NCBI RefSeq assembly: GCF_030372275.1
Contig: NZ_JAUDDJ010000007.1
Length of the DNA stretch: 64,000 nt
Reading direction: 5' to 3' (one strand)
From: Lawsonibacter sp900766145
GTDB taxonomy: Bacteria > Bacillota > Clostridia > Oscillospirales > Oscillospiraceae
Numbering within the stretch: position 1 is the stretch's first letter; each line of letters starts with the position of its first letter. This document shows, piece after piece, positions 34,613 through 44,070 of this stretch. The position numbers and the translations under genes are program-made. The notes beneath the pieces were generated by a model that ran no database searches, was not told the DNA's origin, and worked only from the letters and a program-made list of their open reading frames with translations.

Positions 34613-36949
34613 ATGAATACTGTTTTACCCAAGAAAAGCATGACAGAGGAGGATATTAAGCTCCAGTACATCACGCCCGCTGTGACCTCCAAGTGGAGCA
34701 TCGGGAAGATCACCATGGAGACACAGATAACCGACGGCAAGATCAACCTCAAGGGGAACTTTGTCTTCCGCGAAAAGCCGAAAAGGGCTGATTATCTGCT
34801 ATATCTGAGCGCCAACAACCCCATTGCGGTGATTGAGGCGAAAGACAACAACCACAGTATTTCTCATGGCCTTCAGCAAGCGATGGAGTATGCCAAAATG
34901 CTGGATCTGCCGTTTGCGTTCAGCTCCAACGGAGACGGGTTTGCCGAGCACGATTTTCTTACGGGGACAGAGCGGGAGTTTGGTTTGGATGAATTCCCCA
35001 CAGAAGCGGAACTCATTGCACGCTATAAAAAAGAATCCGGTCTGACGAGCGCCCAGGAAATTGCGATCGACCAGCCGTACTATACCAGCCAGAATACCTA
35101 TCCGCCCCGGTATTACCAGCGGATCGCCATCAACCGCACAATAGATGCCATCGCCCGCGGTCAGCAGCGTTTGCTGCTGGTCATGGCCACCGGTACCGGA
35201 AAAACCTATACCGCATTTCAAATCGTCTACCGCTTGCTGAAAAGCGGAATGAAGCGAAAGGTCCTCTATCTGGCAGACCGTAATATTTTGGTGGATCAAT
35301 CCATCCTGCAGGACTTTGCTCCATTGGAAAAGACGATTCACAAAATCAATGTGGCGAAGGATGATCCGAGTACCATTACCTCCCACGAGGTGTATTTCTC
35401 TCTGTATCAGCAGCTTGTGGGGGATGACGATAAGGAGCATTTTAGTGAACTGTTCCAGCCGGATTTCTTTGATCTGATCATTGTGGATGAGTGTCACAGA
35501 GGCTCGGCTAAGGAGGAAAGCCGCTGGCGCAGGATTCTGGAATATTTCCAGTCCGCCACCCAAATCGGTATGACGGCTACCCCCAAGGAAACCAAGTATA
35601 TTTCCAATCTGCACTATTTTGGGGAACCGGTCTATACATACAGCCTGAAGGAAGGCATTGAGGATGGATTTCTTGCGCCCTTCAAGGTGATCAATGTCAT
35701 GACGGACATTGGCGATGGCTGGCGTCCCCGAAAGGGACAGCGGGACATCTACGGCAATGAGATCCCGGATCGGATTTATACCAACAGCGACTATGACTAT
35801 AACATTATCATTGAAGACCGCATTCAGCAGGTAGCTGCCGAAATCACACGCTACCTGAAAAGCACCGATCGTATGGCCAAGACGATTGTGTTCTGCGCAA
35901 CGGAAGATGCCGCTGAGCGGATGCGGGTGGCGCTGGTCAATTTAAATGCGGACATGGTCAAGCAGAACCCTGATTATGTGGTGCGCATTACCGGCAGCGA
36001 TGAGTATGGCAAAAAGAAACTGAGCTATTTTATCTCGGTGTCTGCCCAGTATCCGGTCATTGCAACTACTTCTAAATTGCTCTCTACCGGGGCCGACTGT
36101 AAGATGACCAAGTTGATCGTTCTGGATGAGATGATTGGCTCTATGACTGAGTTTAAGCAGATCATCGGGCGCGGCACTCGCCTGCGGGAGCAAGATGGAA
36201 AGACCCATTTTGTTGTGATGGATTTCCGCAATGTAACGCGGCTGTTCGCCGACCCGGAGTGGGACGGCCCCATTGAGATGGACCCTGGCTTTGGTACAGG
36301 AGGTACGAAACCTGCGACTCCGCCTGACGGTGCAGGAGATCCCCCTGGTGGTGACCCTCCGCCGCAAAGTCCCAAGCCCATCGTAGATCGCAACGGCTGC
36401 AAGGTGGAGATTATCCATAAGACGGTCTCCATCTACGACGCCAATGGGAAACTTCTTCGACAGGAGAGCGTTGTGGACTACACCAAAGAGAATATCCGTG
36501 GAGAGTATGCGTCTCTGGACAACTTCATCCGCCAGTGGAGCGCCCAAGAAAAAAAAGAGCAGATTCGGGATCTGCTCCGGGAGCGGGGCATTGATTTGGA
36601 ACTGCTGAAAGCGGATCAGGGGATGGCCGATGTGGATGACTTTGACTTCATCTGTCATGTGGCCTTTGACAAAAAGCCTCTGACCCGGAAGGAGCGGGCC
36701 AACAATGTTAAAAAGCGGGACTTTTTCAGCAAGTACAGCGGCGTTGCCCGTGAGGTGCTGGAAGCACTGCTGGACAAGTACATGAACACAGGTATCTATG
36801 AGATCGAGAAAACGGAGATTTTGAAGCTTGATCCGTTCCTGAAACTGGGGAAACCTGCAAAGATAGCCGGATATTTTGGCGGCAAACAGGGGTATTTGAA
36901 GGCAGTTCAGGAATTGGAGCAGGCAATCTATATGGACGAGGTCATATAA
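34613..36949 (+). CDS. hsdR: Type I restriction enzyme R subunit (system 1)
   Basis: A 778-residue HsdR: an N-terminal nuclease domain (D60, E75-x-K77 in AVIEAKD), SF2 motor with Walker A MATGTGKT (191-198), VDECHRGS box and helicase C region (STGADCKMTKLIVLDE..., IIGRGTRLR). A Pro/Gly/Asp-rich linker (about 562-585) precedes the C-terminal domain. It is shorter than the EcoR124 type and like the EcoEI group. It starts an operon with a nuclease-like gene, hsdM and hsdS. Confidence 0.93.
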   Translation: MNTVLPKKSMTEEDIKLQYITPAVTSKWSIGKITMETQITDGKINLKGNFVFREKPKRADYLLYLSANNPIAVIEAKDNNHSISHGLQQAMEYAKMLDLPFAFSSNGDGFAEHDFLTGTEREFGLDEFPTEAELIARYKKESGLTSAQEIAIDQPYYTSQNTYPPRYYQRIAINRTIDAIARGQQRLLLVMATGTGKTYTAFQIVYRLLKSGMKRKVLYLADRNILVDQSILQDFAPLEKTIHKINVAKDDPSTITSHEVYFSLYQQLVGDDDKEHFSELFQPDFFDLIIVDECHRGSAKEESRWRRILEYFQSATQIGMTATPKETKYISNLHYFGEPVYTYSLKEGIEDGFLAPFKVINVMTDIGDGWRPRKGQRDIYGNEIPDRIYTNSDYDYNIIIEDRIQQVAAEITRYLKSTDRMAKTIVFCATEDAAERMRVALVNLNADMVKQNPDYVVRITGSDEYGKKKLSYFISVSAQYPVIATTSKLLSTGADCKMTKLIVLDEMIGSMTEFKQIIGRGTRLREQDGKTHFVVMDFRNVTRLFADPEWDGPIEMDPGFGTGGTKPATPPDGAGDPPGGDPPPQSPKPIVDRNGCKVEIIHKTVSIYDANGKLLRQESVVDYTKENIRGEYASLDNFIRQWSAQEKKEQIRDLLRERGIDLELLKADQGMADVDDFDFICHVAFDKKPLTRKERANNVKKRDFFSKYSGVAREVLEALLDKYMNTGIYEIEKTEILKLDPFLKLGKPAKIAGYFGGKQGYLKAVQELEQAIYMDEVI

Positions 36950-37462
36950 ATGCAGAAAATGACATCATGGCATGTTGGTGTGGCGGCCGAGGCGTTTGCT
37001 GCGGCACAATTTGCGAGGTTTCGATACGATGTGTCCGTTCAATATGGAGCCAACCAGCCGGAGTATGATCTGATTGCCGCCTCCGGAGAGAAAATGCTGA
37101 AAATCTCGGTGAAAGGCAGCCAGGACGGCGGATGGGGTTTAACCCAGAGCTATAAAAAAGGCTGTGACTATCATGAGGCGATCCAAAAGTGGCTGGATGG
37201 CCATCACAAAAAGACCATTTTCTGTCTGGTTCAATTTCAGGGAACCGCAGAAAACGAAATGCCGCGGATGTATTTGGCCTCTCCCGCTGAGATTGCGGAA
37301 GTGATGAATGCTTCTGCCGGAGGGCGGGGTGAAACCATTCTGTATGAATACCATAAATGGGGGCCGCGCGCGGCTGGCAGCGGCACCATAGACCGTATTC
37401 CCGAGGAATGGAAGTTCACAGAGGAACGGGCGCAATATATGTTTGAAACTTATGGACGGTAA
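36950..37462 (+). CDS. PD-(D/E)XK nuclease-like protein inside the RM operon
   Basis: A 170-residue protein beginning directly after the hsdR stop. It has an early helix with a conserved-type Glu (VGVAAEAFAAAQF), then YDLIAASGEKMLKISVKGSQ, the D-x(n)-(S/Q)VK pattern of small PD-(D/E)XK or Holliday-resolvase-like nucleases. It may add nuclease or DNA-binding activity to the type I system, or be an accessory such as an anti-restriction guard. Not a standard type I component. Confidence 0.6.
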   Translation: MQKMTSWHVGVAAEAFAAAQFARFRYDVSVQYGANQPEYDLIAASGEKMLKISVKGSQDGGWGLTQSYKKGCDYHEAIQKWLDGHHKKTIFCLVQFQGTAENEMPRMYLASPAEIAEVMNASAGGRGETILYEYHKWGPRAAGSGTIDRIPEEWKFTEERAQYMFETYGR

Positions 37463-37477
37463 AGAGGGAACACCACA

Positions 37478-38998
37478 ATGAGCAACTTATCTGGATTTGT
37501 AAAGCGGCTGCGGGACATTATGCGCAATGATGCGGGCATCAACGGTGATGCCCAGCGGATTGAGCAGATTGCTTGGATGCTGTTCTTGAAAGTATATGAC
37601 GCCAAGGAACAGGATTGGGAGTGGGATGAGGAGGACTATCAGTCCATCATCCCGGAACCATGCTGCTGGGCTAACTGGGCCCATGACGACAAATCCGGCA
37701 ATGCCATGACCGGCGACAACCTGCTGGACTTTGTCAATAACACCCTCTTTCCCGTCCTGAAGGGAAAAGATGTGAAGGACTCCAACGGGACAATTCTGGT
37801 GGAAGGCATCAAGGTGGACGCGGACACGCCCATCCGAAAGGCCATCGTTCAGGCCACCTTTGCTGACGCCAACCAGTACATGAAGGATGGAGTTCTGCTG
37901 CGGCAGGTACTGAATGTGATTGACGAGTTGGATTTCAGCGACTACAAGGAGAGCCACGCCTTTGGTGAGATCTACGAGACCATTCTAAAGGAACTGCAAA
38001 GCGCCGGCTCAGCCGGTGAGTTCTATACCCCCCGAGCGGTCACAGATTTTATGGCACAGATGATCCGCCCCCAGATCGGGGAGCAGATGGCCGACTTTGC
38101 CTGCGGCACCGGAGGTTTTCTTATCAGCTGGCTGAAAGAACTGCAGAAGCAGGTGAAGAGCACTACCGACGCCAAAAAGTACGGCGGTTCCATCTACGGC
38201 ATTGAAAAGAAGCAGTTCCCCTATATGCTCTGTATCACCAATCTGCTGCTCCACGGCTTGGATGTGCCCAGGGTTTACCACGACAATGCCCTGCTCCGGG
38301 ATGTGCTGGACTACACCCAGCGGGATCAGTTCGATGTGGTGCTGATGAACCCTCCCTACGGAGGCAGTGAAAAGGCCGAGGTGAAAAACCATTTTCCTGC
38401 GGATTTGGCCAGCAGTGAGACGGCGGACCTTTTCATGTCGGTCATTATGTACCGCCTGAAAGAGAATGGCCGGGCGGCAGTGATCCTGCCGGACGGGTTC
38501 CTCTTCGGAACCGATAACGCCAAGGTGAATATCAAGAAGAAGCTGCTCTCTGAGTTCAATCTGCACACGGTGATCCGTATGCCCGGCAGCGTATTCTCGC
38601 CGTATACCTCCATCACCACCAACATTCTGTTCTTTGACCGCACCGGCCCCACCCAGGAAACCTGGTTCTACCGTCTGGATATGCCGGAGGGGTACAAGCA
38701 CTTCTCCAAAACAAAGCCCATGCTGCTGGATCACTTTGCGCCGGTGGTGGAGTGGTGGAACAACCGGCGGGAGCTCACCGAGGACGGGTTTGACAAGGCG
38801 AAGAAATTCACCGCCCAGCAGCTCACCGAGGAACTGGGCTACAACCTGGACCAGTGCGGCTATCCCCATGAAGAGGAAGAAATCCTGGCCCCCATGGATT
38901 TGATCCATCGGTATGAGGAGCAGCGAGCCTCCCTCAATGCGGAAATCGACCGAGTGCTGGCTGAGATCACTAACCTGCTGGGAGGGGACGCCGAATGA
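37478..38998 (+). CDS. hsdM: Type I DNA methyltransferase M subunit (system 1)
   Basis: A 506-residue N6-adenine methyltransferase: N-terminal HsdM helical domain (GFVKRLRDIMRNDAG), SAM motif ADFACGTGGF and catalytic NPPYGG. It works with HsdS to methylate the recognition site and with HsdR to cut. Overlaps hsdS by 4 bp. Confidence 0.93.
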   Translation: MSNLSGFVKRLRDIMRNDAGINGDAQRIEQIAWMLFLKVYDAKEQDWEWDEEDYQSIIPEPCCWANWAHDDKSGNAMTGDNLLDFVNNTLFPVLKGKDVKDSNGTILVEGIKVDADTPIRKAIVQATFADANQYMKDGVLLRQVLNVIDELDFSDYKESHAFGEIYETILKELQSAGSAGEFYTPRAVTDFMAQMIRPQIGEQMADFACGTGGFLISWLKELQKQVKSTTDAKKYGGSIYGIEKKQFPYMLCITNLLLHGLDVPRVYHDNALLRDVLDYTQRDQFDVVLMNPPYGGSEKAEVKNHFPADLASSETADLFMSVIMYRLKENGRAAVILPDGFLFGTDNAKVNIKKKLLSEFNLHTVIRMPGSVFSPYTSITTNILFFDRTGPTQETWFYRLDMPEGYKHFSKTKPMLLDHFAPVVEWWNNRRELTEDGFDKAKKFTAQQLTEELGYNLDQCGYPHEEEEILAPMDLIHRYEEQRASLNAEIDRVLAEITNLLGGDAE

Positions 38999-40455
38999 CC
39001 CCACAGGAACTGAAAAACAGCATTTTGCAGCTTGCTATTCAGGGCAAGTTGGTGGAGCAGCGACCCGAGGAAGGTACGGCGGAGGAACTTATGGCCCAGA
39101 TAACATTGGGTGACAATGTTGATGGCCAACGTGTTAAGCAAAAAATGATTGCGCAGATTACCGAGGATGAAAAGGTGTTTGAAATCCCAGAGAATTGGGC
39201 ATGGGTAAAGCTTGGGAAAGTATGCGTGATAGCCAGAGGAGGATCACCCCGTCCGATTAAAGAGTATATTACAACAGCTGAGGATGGAGTAAATTGGATC
39301 AAGATTGGTGATACAGAAAAAAACGGGAAGTATATTAGCTCTACAGCTGAAAAAATAAAACCTTCAGGGGTTTCAAAAAGTCGCATGGTTCATGTGGGGG
39401 ATTTTCTACTTACGAATTCTATGAGCTTTGGACGTCCGTACATTTTAAAAGTGGATGGGTGTATACACGACGGATGGCTTGTAATTAGTCAAATAAATAA
39501 AATCTTTGATCAGGATTATCTGTATTGGATGCTTTCTTCTAATTATGCATATATGCAATTTTGTGGTAAGGCAAGTGGTGCGGTCGTCAAAAATCTCAAT
39601 AGTGATAAAGTGGCAAATTCGGTATTTCCTCTTCCGCCCCTTGCCGAGCAAAAGCGGATTGTTGCTAAAATCGAGGAACTGTTGCCCTATATTGATCGCT
39701 ACGAGCAGGCATGGAGCAAGCTGGAGCAGTTCAACAGCCGGTTCCCGGAAGATATGAAAAAATCCCTCTTGCAGTACGCCATCCAGGGCAAGTTGGTGGA
39801 ACAGCGCCCCGAAGAAGGTACCGCAGAGGAACTCTTTGCCCAGATTCAGCAGGAAAAGCAGCGGCTGATCGCCCAAAAGAAAATCAAAAAGGAAAAGCCG
39901 CTGCCTGAAATTACCGAGGACGAAAAGCCGTTCGATATTCCAGAGAGCTGGAAGTGGGTACATCTCAACTATATTGCGTCCAGTAGTCTTGGAAAAACGC
40001 TTGATAAAGCGAAAAATACGGGAGACTTGCAGCCGTATTTGTGCAGCATTAATGTATACTGGAATGGCATTAGCTTGGAAAAAGTAAAAGAAGCTCGTTT
40101 TGAAGAGAACGAGCTTTCAAAGTATCTATTACAAAAAGGTGATTTACTTATATGCGAAGGCGGGGATGTAGGACGCTCCTCAGTTTGGGAGCATGATGTA
40201 ACAATGTACTATCAGAACGCCCTTCATCGAGTAAGGTTTTATCAAAATATCAATCCTTATTTTTATAAATACTTGATTGAGTGCTATAAGGGAATTGGTA
40301 TTATTGATAGATTCAGTAAAGGAGTTACCATTAAACATTTGGTTCAGAATTCACTAAATGCAATGTGGTTACCTCTCCCACCCCTTGCCGAACAAAAACG
40401 CATTGTTGAAAAACTGGAACAGCTGCTGCAGCTATGCGAGAAACTTATTTTTTAA
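38995..40455 (+). CDS. hsdS: Type I specificity S subunit with internal duplication (system 1)
   Basis: A 486-residue HsdS with two target-recognition domains, each ending in LPPLAEQKRIVxKxE, and coiled spacers. The motif LLQYAIQGKLVEQRPEEGTAEEL occurs in the centre and a close copy (AIQGKLVEQRPEEGTAEEL) at the N-terminus, nearly identical in DNA too (about 39040-39080 and 39783-39823). That arrangement favours TRD exchange. Confidence 0.9.
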   Translation: MTPQELKNSILQLAIQGKLVEQRPEEGTAEELMAQITLGDNVDGQRVKQKMIAQITEDEKVFEIPENWAWVKLGKVCVIARGGSPRPIKEYITTAEDGVNWIKIGDTEKNGKYISSTAEKIKPSGVSKSRMVHVGDFLLTNSMSFGRPYILKVDGCIHDGWLVISQINKIFDQDYLYWMLSSNYAYMQFCGKASGAVVKNLNSDKVANSVFPLPPLAEQKRIVAKIEELLPYIDRYEQAWSKLEQFNSRFPEDMKKSLLQYAIQGKLVEQRPEEGTAEELFAQIQQEKQRLIAQKKIKKEKPLPEITEDEKPFDIPESWKWVHLNYIASSSLGKTLDKAKNTGDLQPYLCSINVYWNGISLEKVKEARFEENELSKYLLQKGDLLICEGGDVGRSSVWEHDVTMYYQNALHRVRFYQNINPYFYKYLIECYKGIGIIDRFSKGVTIKHLVQNSLNAMWLPLPPLAEQKRIVEKLEQLLQLCEKLIF

Positions 40456-40483
40456 CAAAAACAGATACGAAAGAGGTGAGATC

Positions 40484-41410
40484 GTGTCCCTTGAGAAATT
40501 AGACCGTATTTTTACTGCCTTATCTACTTGTGAAGCATGGTCTATCCAACTGCTCAAAATTAGCACATCCAAGCGTACAGCCACAACATATATGGGGCGA
40601 GAAATTACCTTTGCCCCTAACGGTCAATTGAAAGACTTTGTTTCAGACATTGTTGGTACATATGTAGGGGAAAAAGGGATTTTGCATGCATTCACTGATG
40701 TACGAGAGTATGATGGTTCAGCGCTCAATCAAGTGATTTACAAGCTACCAATTACAAGCGAACTAATAGCAGAAGAGTATGAGACTTTTCTCGAAGGAAT
40801 AGCACAACCTTATGCAGAAATTAATCCACTGGAAATTAAGTTTCAAGCATATCTTTTGAGTGGATTGATTAAATTAGATGGTGAAGATTTTCCGGTGAAG
40901 TTGATTTCCATGCAAAACCCGATTACGACATTGAAACATAAGTTTATGGAAGACAATGGTACATTTAAGGAGATTAGTGACAAAGTCCTTTCCCTTAAGA
41001 CTATAATTGATGTTATTATTTTTGATCAATGTATCTATATGCTCACTTTAGCAGGTGAGAAATTATTTAACATGGAGCGGTCTTATAGAGCGGTTTGTGC
41101 TGCCAAAATAGCTAATTTGAAAGAATATGATATTGTAACAGATTTTGAAACATTTTCTTCAACTGCTGGAAGCGGCCACAATCCCAGAAAGTTTGTTTCT
41201 TTTAATGACGAGCATCTGAAAAAATTAAAAAGCAAACCAAACAGAATAAAAATTGCGCAAAAATTTAAGATACCATTGAAGGCCGACAAGTTTGACACTT
41301 CAAAAGTTGAGACGGTAAATAAACTCATAAAAATACTTTGCAATAGAGGGATGGTTGACCCATTCGATGATAATCCCATGGAGGTAGCAGGTTCTAAAAA
41401 ATGGGAGTGA
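40484..41410 (+). CDS. kwaB: Kiwa-like defence protein KwaB (DUF4868)
   Basis: A 308-residue protein from a GTG preceded by AAGAGGTG; the frame upstream of it is antisense-free but overlaps hsdS. Length and form resemble KwaB: SLEKLDRIFTALSTCEAWSI at the start and a C-terminal half with IIDVIIFDQCIYMLTLAGEK. In Kiwa, KwaB binds DNA and acts with membrane KwaA against phage. The membrane protein encoded next fits that pairing, but the gene order (B then A) is reversed from the classic one. Family assignment is by recollection. Confidence 0.65.
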   Translation: MSLEKLDRIFTALSTCEAWSIQLLKISTSKRTATTYMGREITFAPNGQLKDFVSDIVGTYVGEKGILHAFTDVREYDGSALNQVIYKLPITSELIAEEYETFLEGIAQPYAEINPLEIKFQAYLLSGLIKLDGEDFPVKLISMQNPITTLKHKFMEDNGTFKEISDKVLSLKTIIDVIIFDQCIYMLTLAGEKLFNMERSYRAVCAAKIANLKEYDIVTDFETFSSTAGSGHNPRKFVSFNDEHLKKLKSKPNRIKIAQKFKIPLKADKFDTSKVETVNKLIKILCNRGMVDPFDDNPMEVAGSKKWE

Positions 41411-41425
41411 TATGGAGGTGATCTA

Positions 41426-41980
41426 ATGTCGAAGCCATTTTCACTCAGCCTGTTTTTTGTTTCGTTTATGCCACTTTGGATCTCCGTTCTGTTTATTGAT
41501 TTTAAAAGTATTTTCGAAAATCAAACAAATCTTTGGACAGAAAAAATTAGTATTGTTTGCATCCTGACCTTTACATTTTTGAGCTTATTTGTTTTACGAA
41601 AGAAATTACATTCTGCCGGAAGAGAGGGAACCAGGCATTATACTGTGGTTAGGGTAAAAGAAGAGAAAACTATTGCAACAGAATATTTGTTGTCGTACAT
41701 TTTGCCGCTATTTGCATTTGACTTTACTCTTTGGAATGAAGTCATTCTGTTTCTAATTTTCTTTCTGACAATCGGTTTTCTCTGCATCAATCACAATCAC
41801 TTCAGTGTAAATATAATTTTGGAACTATTGCGATATAAATTTTATATTTGTACTCTGAAAAATGACGATGGCCTCGAAATAGAACACGCTATCATAAGCC
41901 GAAGAGATCTAACAGGGAATGTGAATGAGGAGATTTACTTAAAATCGTTAAATGATGAGTACAAACTGGATGTACAGTGA
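41426..41980 (+). CDS. kwaA: Kiwa-like membrane protein KwaA
   Basis: A 184-residue protein with four hydrophobic segments (about 8-28, 43-62, 88-108, 110-130) and a cytoplasmic tail. The stretch KEEKTIATEYLLSYILPLFAF is what I recall of KwaA homologues. GGAGGTGATCTA precedes the start. KwaA senses infection at the membrane and activates KwaB in the described system. Confidence 0.65.
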   Translation: MSKPFSLSLFFVSFMPLWISVLFIDFKSIFENQTNLWTEKISIVCILTFTFLSLFVLRKKLHSAGREGTRHYTVVRVKEEKTIATEYLLSYILPLFAFDFTLWNEVILFLIFFLTIGFLCINHNHFSVNIILELLRYKFYICTLKNDDGLEIEHAIISRRDLTGNVNEEIYLKSLNDEYKLDVQ

Positions 41981-42303
41981 TATAAGAAAAGTCCTTTTTC
42001 ATTTCTGCATAGCACAGAACAGTTATTTTGGCGATCCGAAAATACTATAGAAACTCATTACACAATTACCCGCTTTTATGTGCGCTTAACTGCTGTTATA
42101 TCAATGGTTTTGAGGACGGTTAAGGGCGGTTAAAAGCGGGTGAGTGTAGATAATTCATATATTATTTCTCTATCATTTCTATACTGGTATTCCTACACTA
42201 TGGGGAGGCTGCCAAAGTATAGGAGTATGTGTGTAGGAATAGTATTAGGCCAGAAAGGAACCGCCCCCGGCTGCTGCGAACAGTCAAGGGCGGTTGTGTG
42301 TTG
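41981..42303. repeat. Intergenic region with paired inverted repeats next to the integrase cassette
   Basis: Two separated 11-bp perfect inverted repeats: ACCCGCTTTTA (42068-42078) with TAAAAGCGGGT (42131-42141), and TATTCCTACAC (42188-42198) with GTGTAGGAATA (42231-42241). AACCGCCC/GGGCGGTT (42260-42296) may end the small minus-strand gene. The position beside an integrase gene suggests an attachment or excisionase-binding region. Confidence 0.55.
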
Positions 42304-42504
42304 TCAGGCGAGTTCAATCACTTCGGGTTCGGGGACAAGCATCCCTTTTCTCAAGCCATGCTTTACGGCTTTCTTTGTTTGTTGGGCTGCGGCCGCGCCG
42401 TAAACCTTAACAAAACGCCACGCCTCAGCGGGATGAGCATCAGTATAAGCATCAGCTTGATCGATTGTCATGCGTCTGATTTCTTCATTGGTCAATCTGG
42501 CCAT
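42304..42504 (-). CDS. Small 66-residue protein beside the integrase
   Basis: Start MARLTNEEIRRMTIDQADAY with GAAAGGAGG upstream. Helical and mildly amphipathic; the second half is basic and Ala-rich (KVYGAAAAQQTKKAVKHGL). Its place before the integrase fits an accessory protein, but it is not a recognisable excisionase. Confidence 0.6.
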   Translation of the reverse strand: MARLTNEEIRRMTIDQADAYTDAHPAEAWRFVKVYGAAAAQQTKKAVKHGLRKGMLVPEPEVIELA

Positions 42505-42628
42505 GGAAACACCTCCTTTCTGGTCTAATAGTGTTCCTCCACGCCAGTTTGTTTCTCCATGTATGAGGTGTCTCCTTTCGATTGAATAGCATACCACAAA
42601 ATGTAGGGGTGCGCAAGCCTTACTCCTA

Positions 42629-43861
42629 CTATTTTATTTTCTCGATTTCCTCCCGGAGCCAGGCGAACTCCCGACGGGTATAGACCTTCTCGGTGATGTC
42701 GGAGATCTTGTGGCCTACCATATATTTGATAGCATACTCGTCTACTCCATAGCGCTTGGCCATGGTGACAAAGTGGGTACGGCCGTCATGCGGGCGGTGA
42801 TTGGGGTTCAGCTTCAGCTCGTCTCGGATACGCTCAAAGGCTTTCTGATACCGGGCATAGGTCAGCTTGAGGTTCTTTTTGTTCCGGTTATTGGGGTCAG
42901 TCCAGTTGAGCAGGTAGGGACTTCCAAGGGCCTCCGCCTCCTGATATTTTCGGAGCACCAGGTCTTGGATGCGGGAGTGGATTGGGACGACACGGTTTTC
43001 GCCGGCATCGGTTTTCATACCGCCCCGGAAGGTCCAATTCTCCAAGTCAACATCTTTCAGTTCCAGTAAACCAAGCTCCTGAGGGCGCCAACCAGAGTAG
43101 CATTGAATGAGCATAATGTCGATGCCCTGCTTGCTGCTGACATTTGCCCAAAGCAAGTCCATCTCTTCATCGGTGAAGGCGATGTGCTCCTTTTTCACCG
43201 ACTGGATTTCTTTGACCGTCTCCTCGGTGAGATTGAAGGTACGGGAGTAATTCCGGTCTACCAATTCGTACTCCAAAGCATAGTCCAGCATCATGTTGAA
43301 CAGGGATTTGATTTGGTTCTTCATGGTGGCGCTGGGGTGCTGCTCTTTGCCGCGGATGATGGCAACGCCTTCCTCCATGCAGCCTTTCACATGCCGGGCC
43401 CGAATGTCCATGACTCGCATCTTATAGACGCCGGAACAGTAGGCCCAGGCCGAGGTGGCAGATTTGGTGCTCTTCACCGTCTTCTCATATTCCGGGAGCC
43501 ATTTATCGTAGAGCTCCTGCATGGTGATGGATGGCTCCAGGTCGTAGGGGTTCTTGTTATACTCCACCAGGGCGGCATAGGCATCGTTATAGGTGGCGAA
43601 GTAGGACTCCGGTTTGAGGGGTTTGCAGATGGGTTTTCCCTCTGGCGTCTTCCCTATCGTCACCATTGCCCGAAATGGGTTCCTTAAATTTCGATTTTTG
43701 ATCTCGCTGATCTGACCAAAGCCGTTCGGCAACCGCCGGCGCTTGTTGGATTTGCGAGGTCTTTTTTGCTTTTCAGAGGGTTTCAGCGGATAGCCGCAAT
43801 GGGGACAGGCATTCGCTTTGTCACTCACCGGCAGCTCGCACTCTGGGCATTGGGTCAGCAT
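42629..43861 (-). CDS. Tyrosine integrase with N-terminal zinc ribbon
   Basis: A 410-residue site-specific recombinase. An N-terminal zinc ribbon (C5-x2-C8, C19-x2-C22) is followed by a basic linker, a SAM-like core-binding domain (about 110-210) and a catalytic domain with R in SGWRPQEL, HRPHDGRTHF, GHKISD and YTRREF. The zinc ribbon is unusual for phage integrases. It probably mobilises the defence genes at 30-42 kb (inference). Confidence 0.9.
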   Translation of the reverse strand: MLTQCPECELPVSDKANACPHCGYPLKPSEKQKRPRKSNKRRRLPNGFGQISEIKNRNLRNPFRAMVTIGKTPEGKPICKPLKPESYFATYNDAYAALVEYNKNPYDLEPSITMQELYDKWLPEYEKTVKSTKSATSAWAYCSGVYKMRVMDIRARHVKGCMEEGVAIIRGKEQHPSATMKNQIKSLFNMMLDYALEYELVDRNYSRTFNLTEETVKEIQSVKKEHIAFTDEEMDLLWANVSSKQGIDIMLIQCYSGWRPQELGLLELKDVDLENWTFRGGMKTDAGENRVVPIHSRIQDLVLRKYQEAEALGSPYLLNWTDPNNRNKKNLKLTYARYQKAFERIRDELKLNPNHRPHDGRTHFVTMAKRYGVDEYAIKYMVGHKISDITEKVYTRREFAWLREEIEKIK

Positions 43862-44070
43862 GGCGGTTCCTCCATTTCAGGCTTGTCGGGGTCATCATCG
43901 TCGCTCAACACTGTTTTTAATTTTTCTTCGAGTTCCTTATCTCGAAGCTCTCTGTGGGTTTTGATGCGCGCTGATATTTTGCGGGCAGCAAAGGTTCCGC
44001 CCGCGCCGATAGCCGCGCCTATAAGAAGGCCGACGCTGATCTGCCTGGGGAGTGCCTCCCGTGCGCCAAC
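43855..44070 (-). pseudogene. Truncated small membrane protein gene before the integrase
   Basis: The frame encodes a hydrophobic segment (ISVGLLIGAAIGAGGTFAA) and an acidic tail ending DDPDKPEMEEPPC, overlapping the integrase start by 7 bp. Upstream of about 44070 the frame is antisense to the relaxase fragment, so the natural N-terminus seems to be lost at that junction. Confidence 0.45.
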
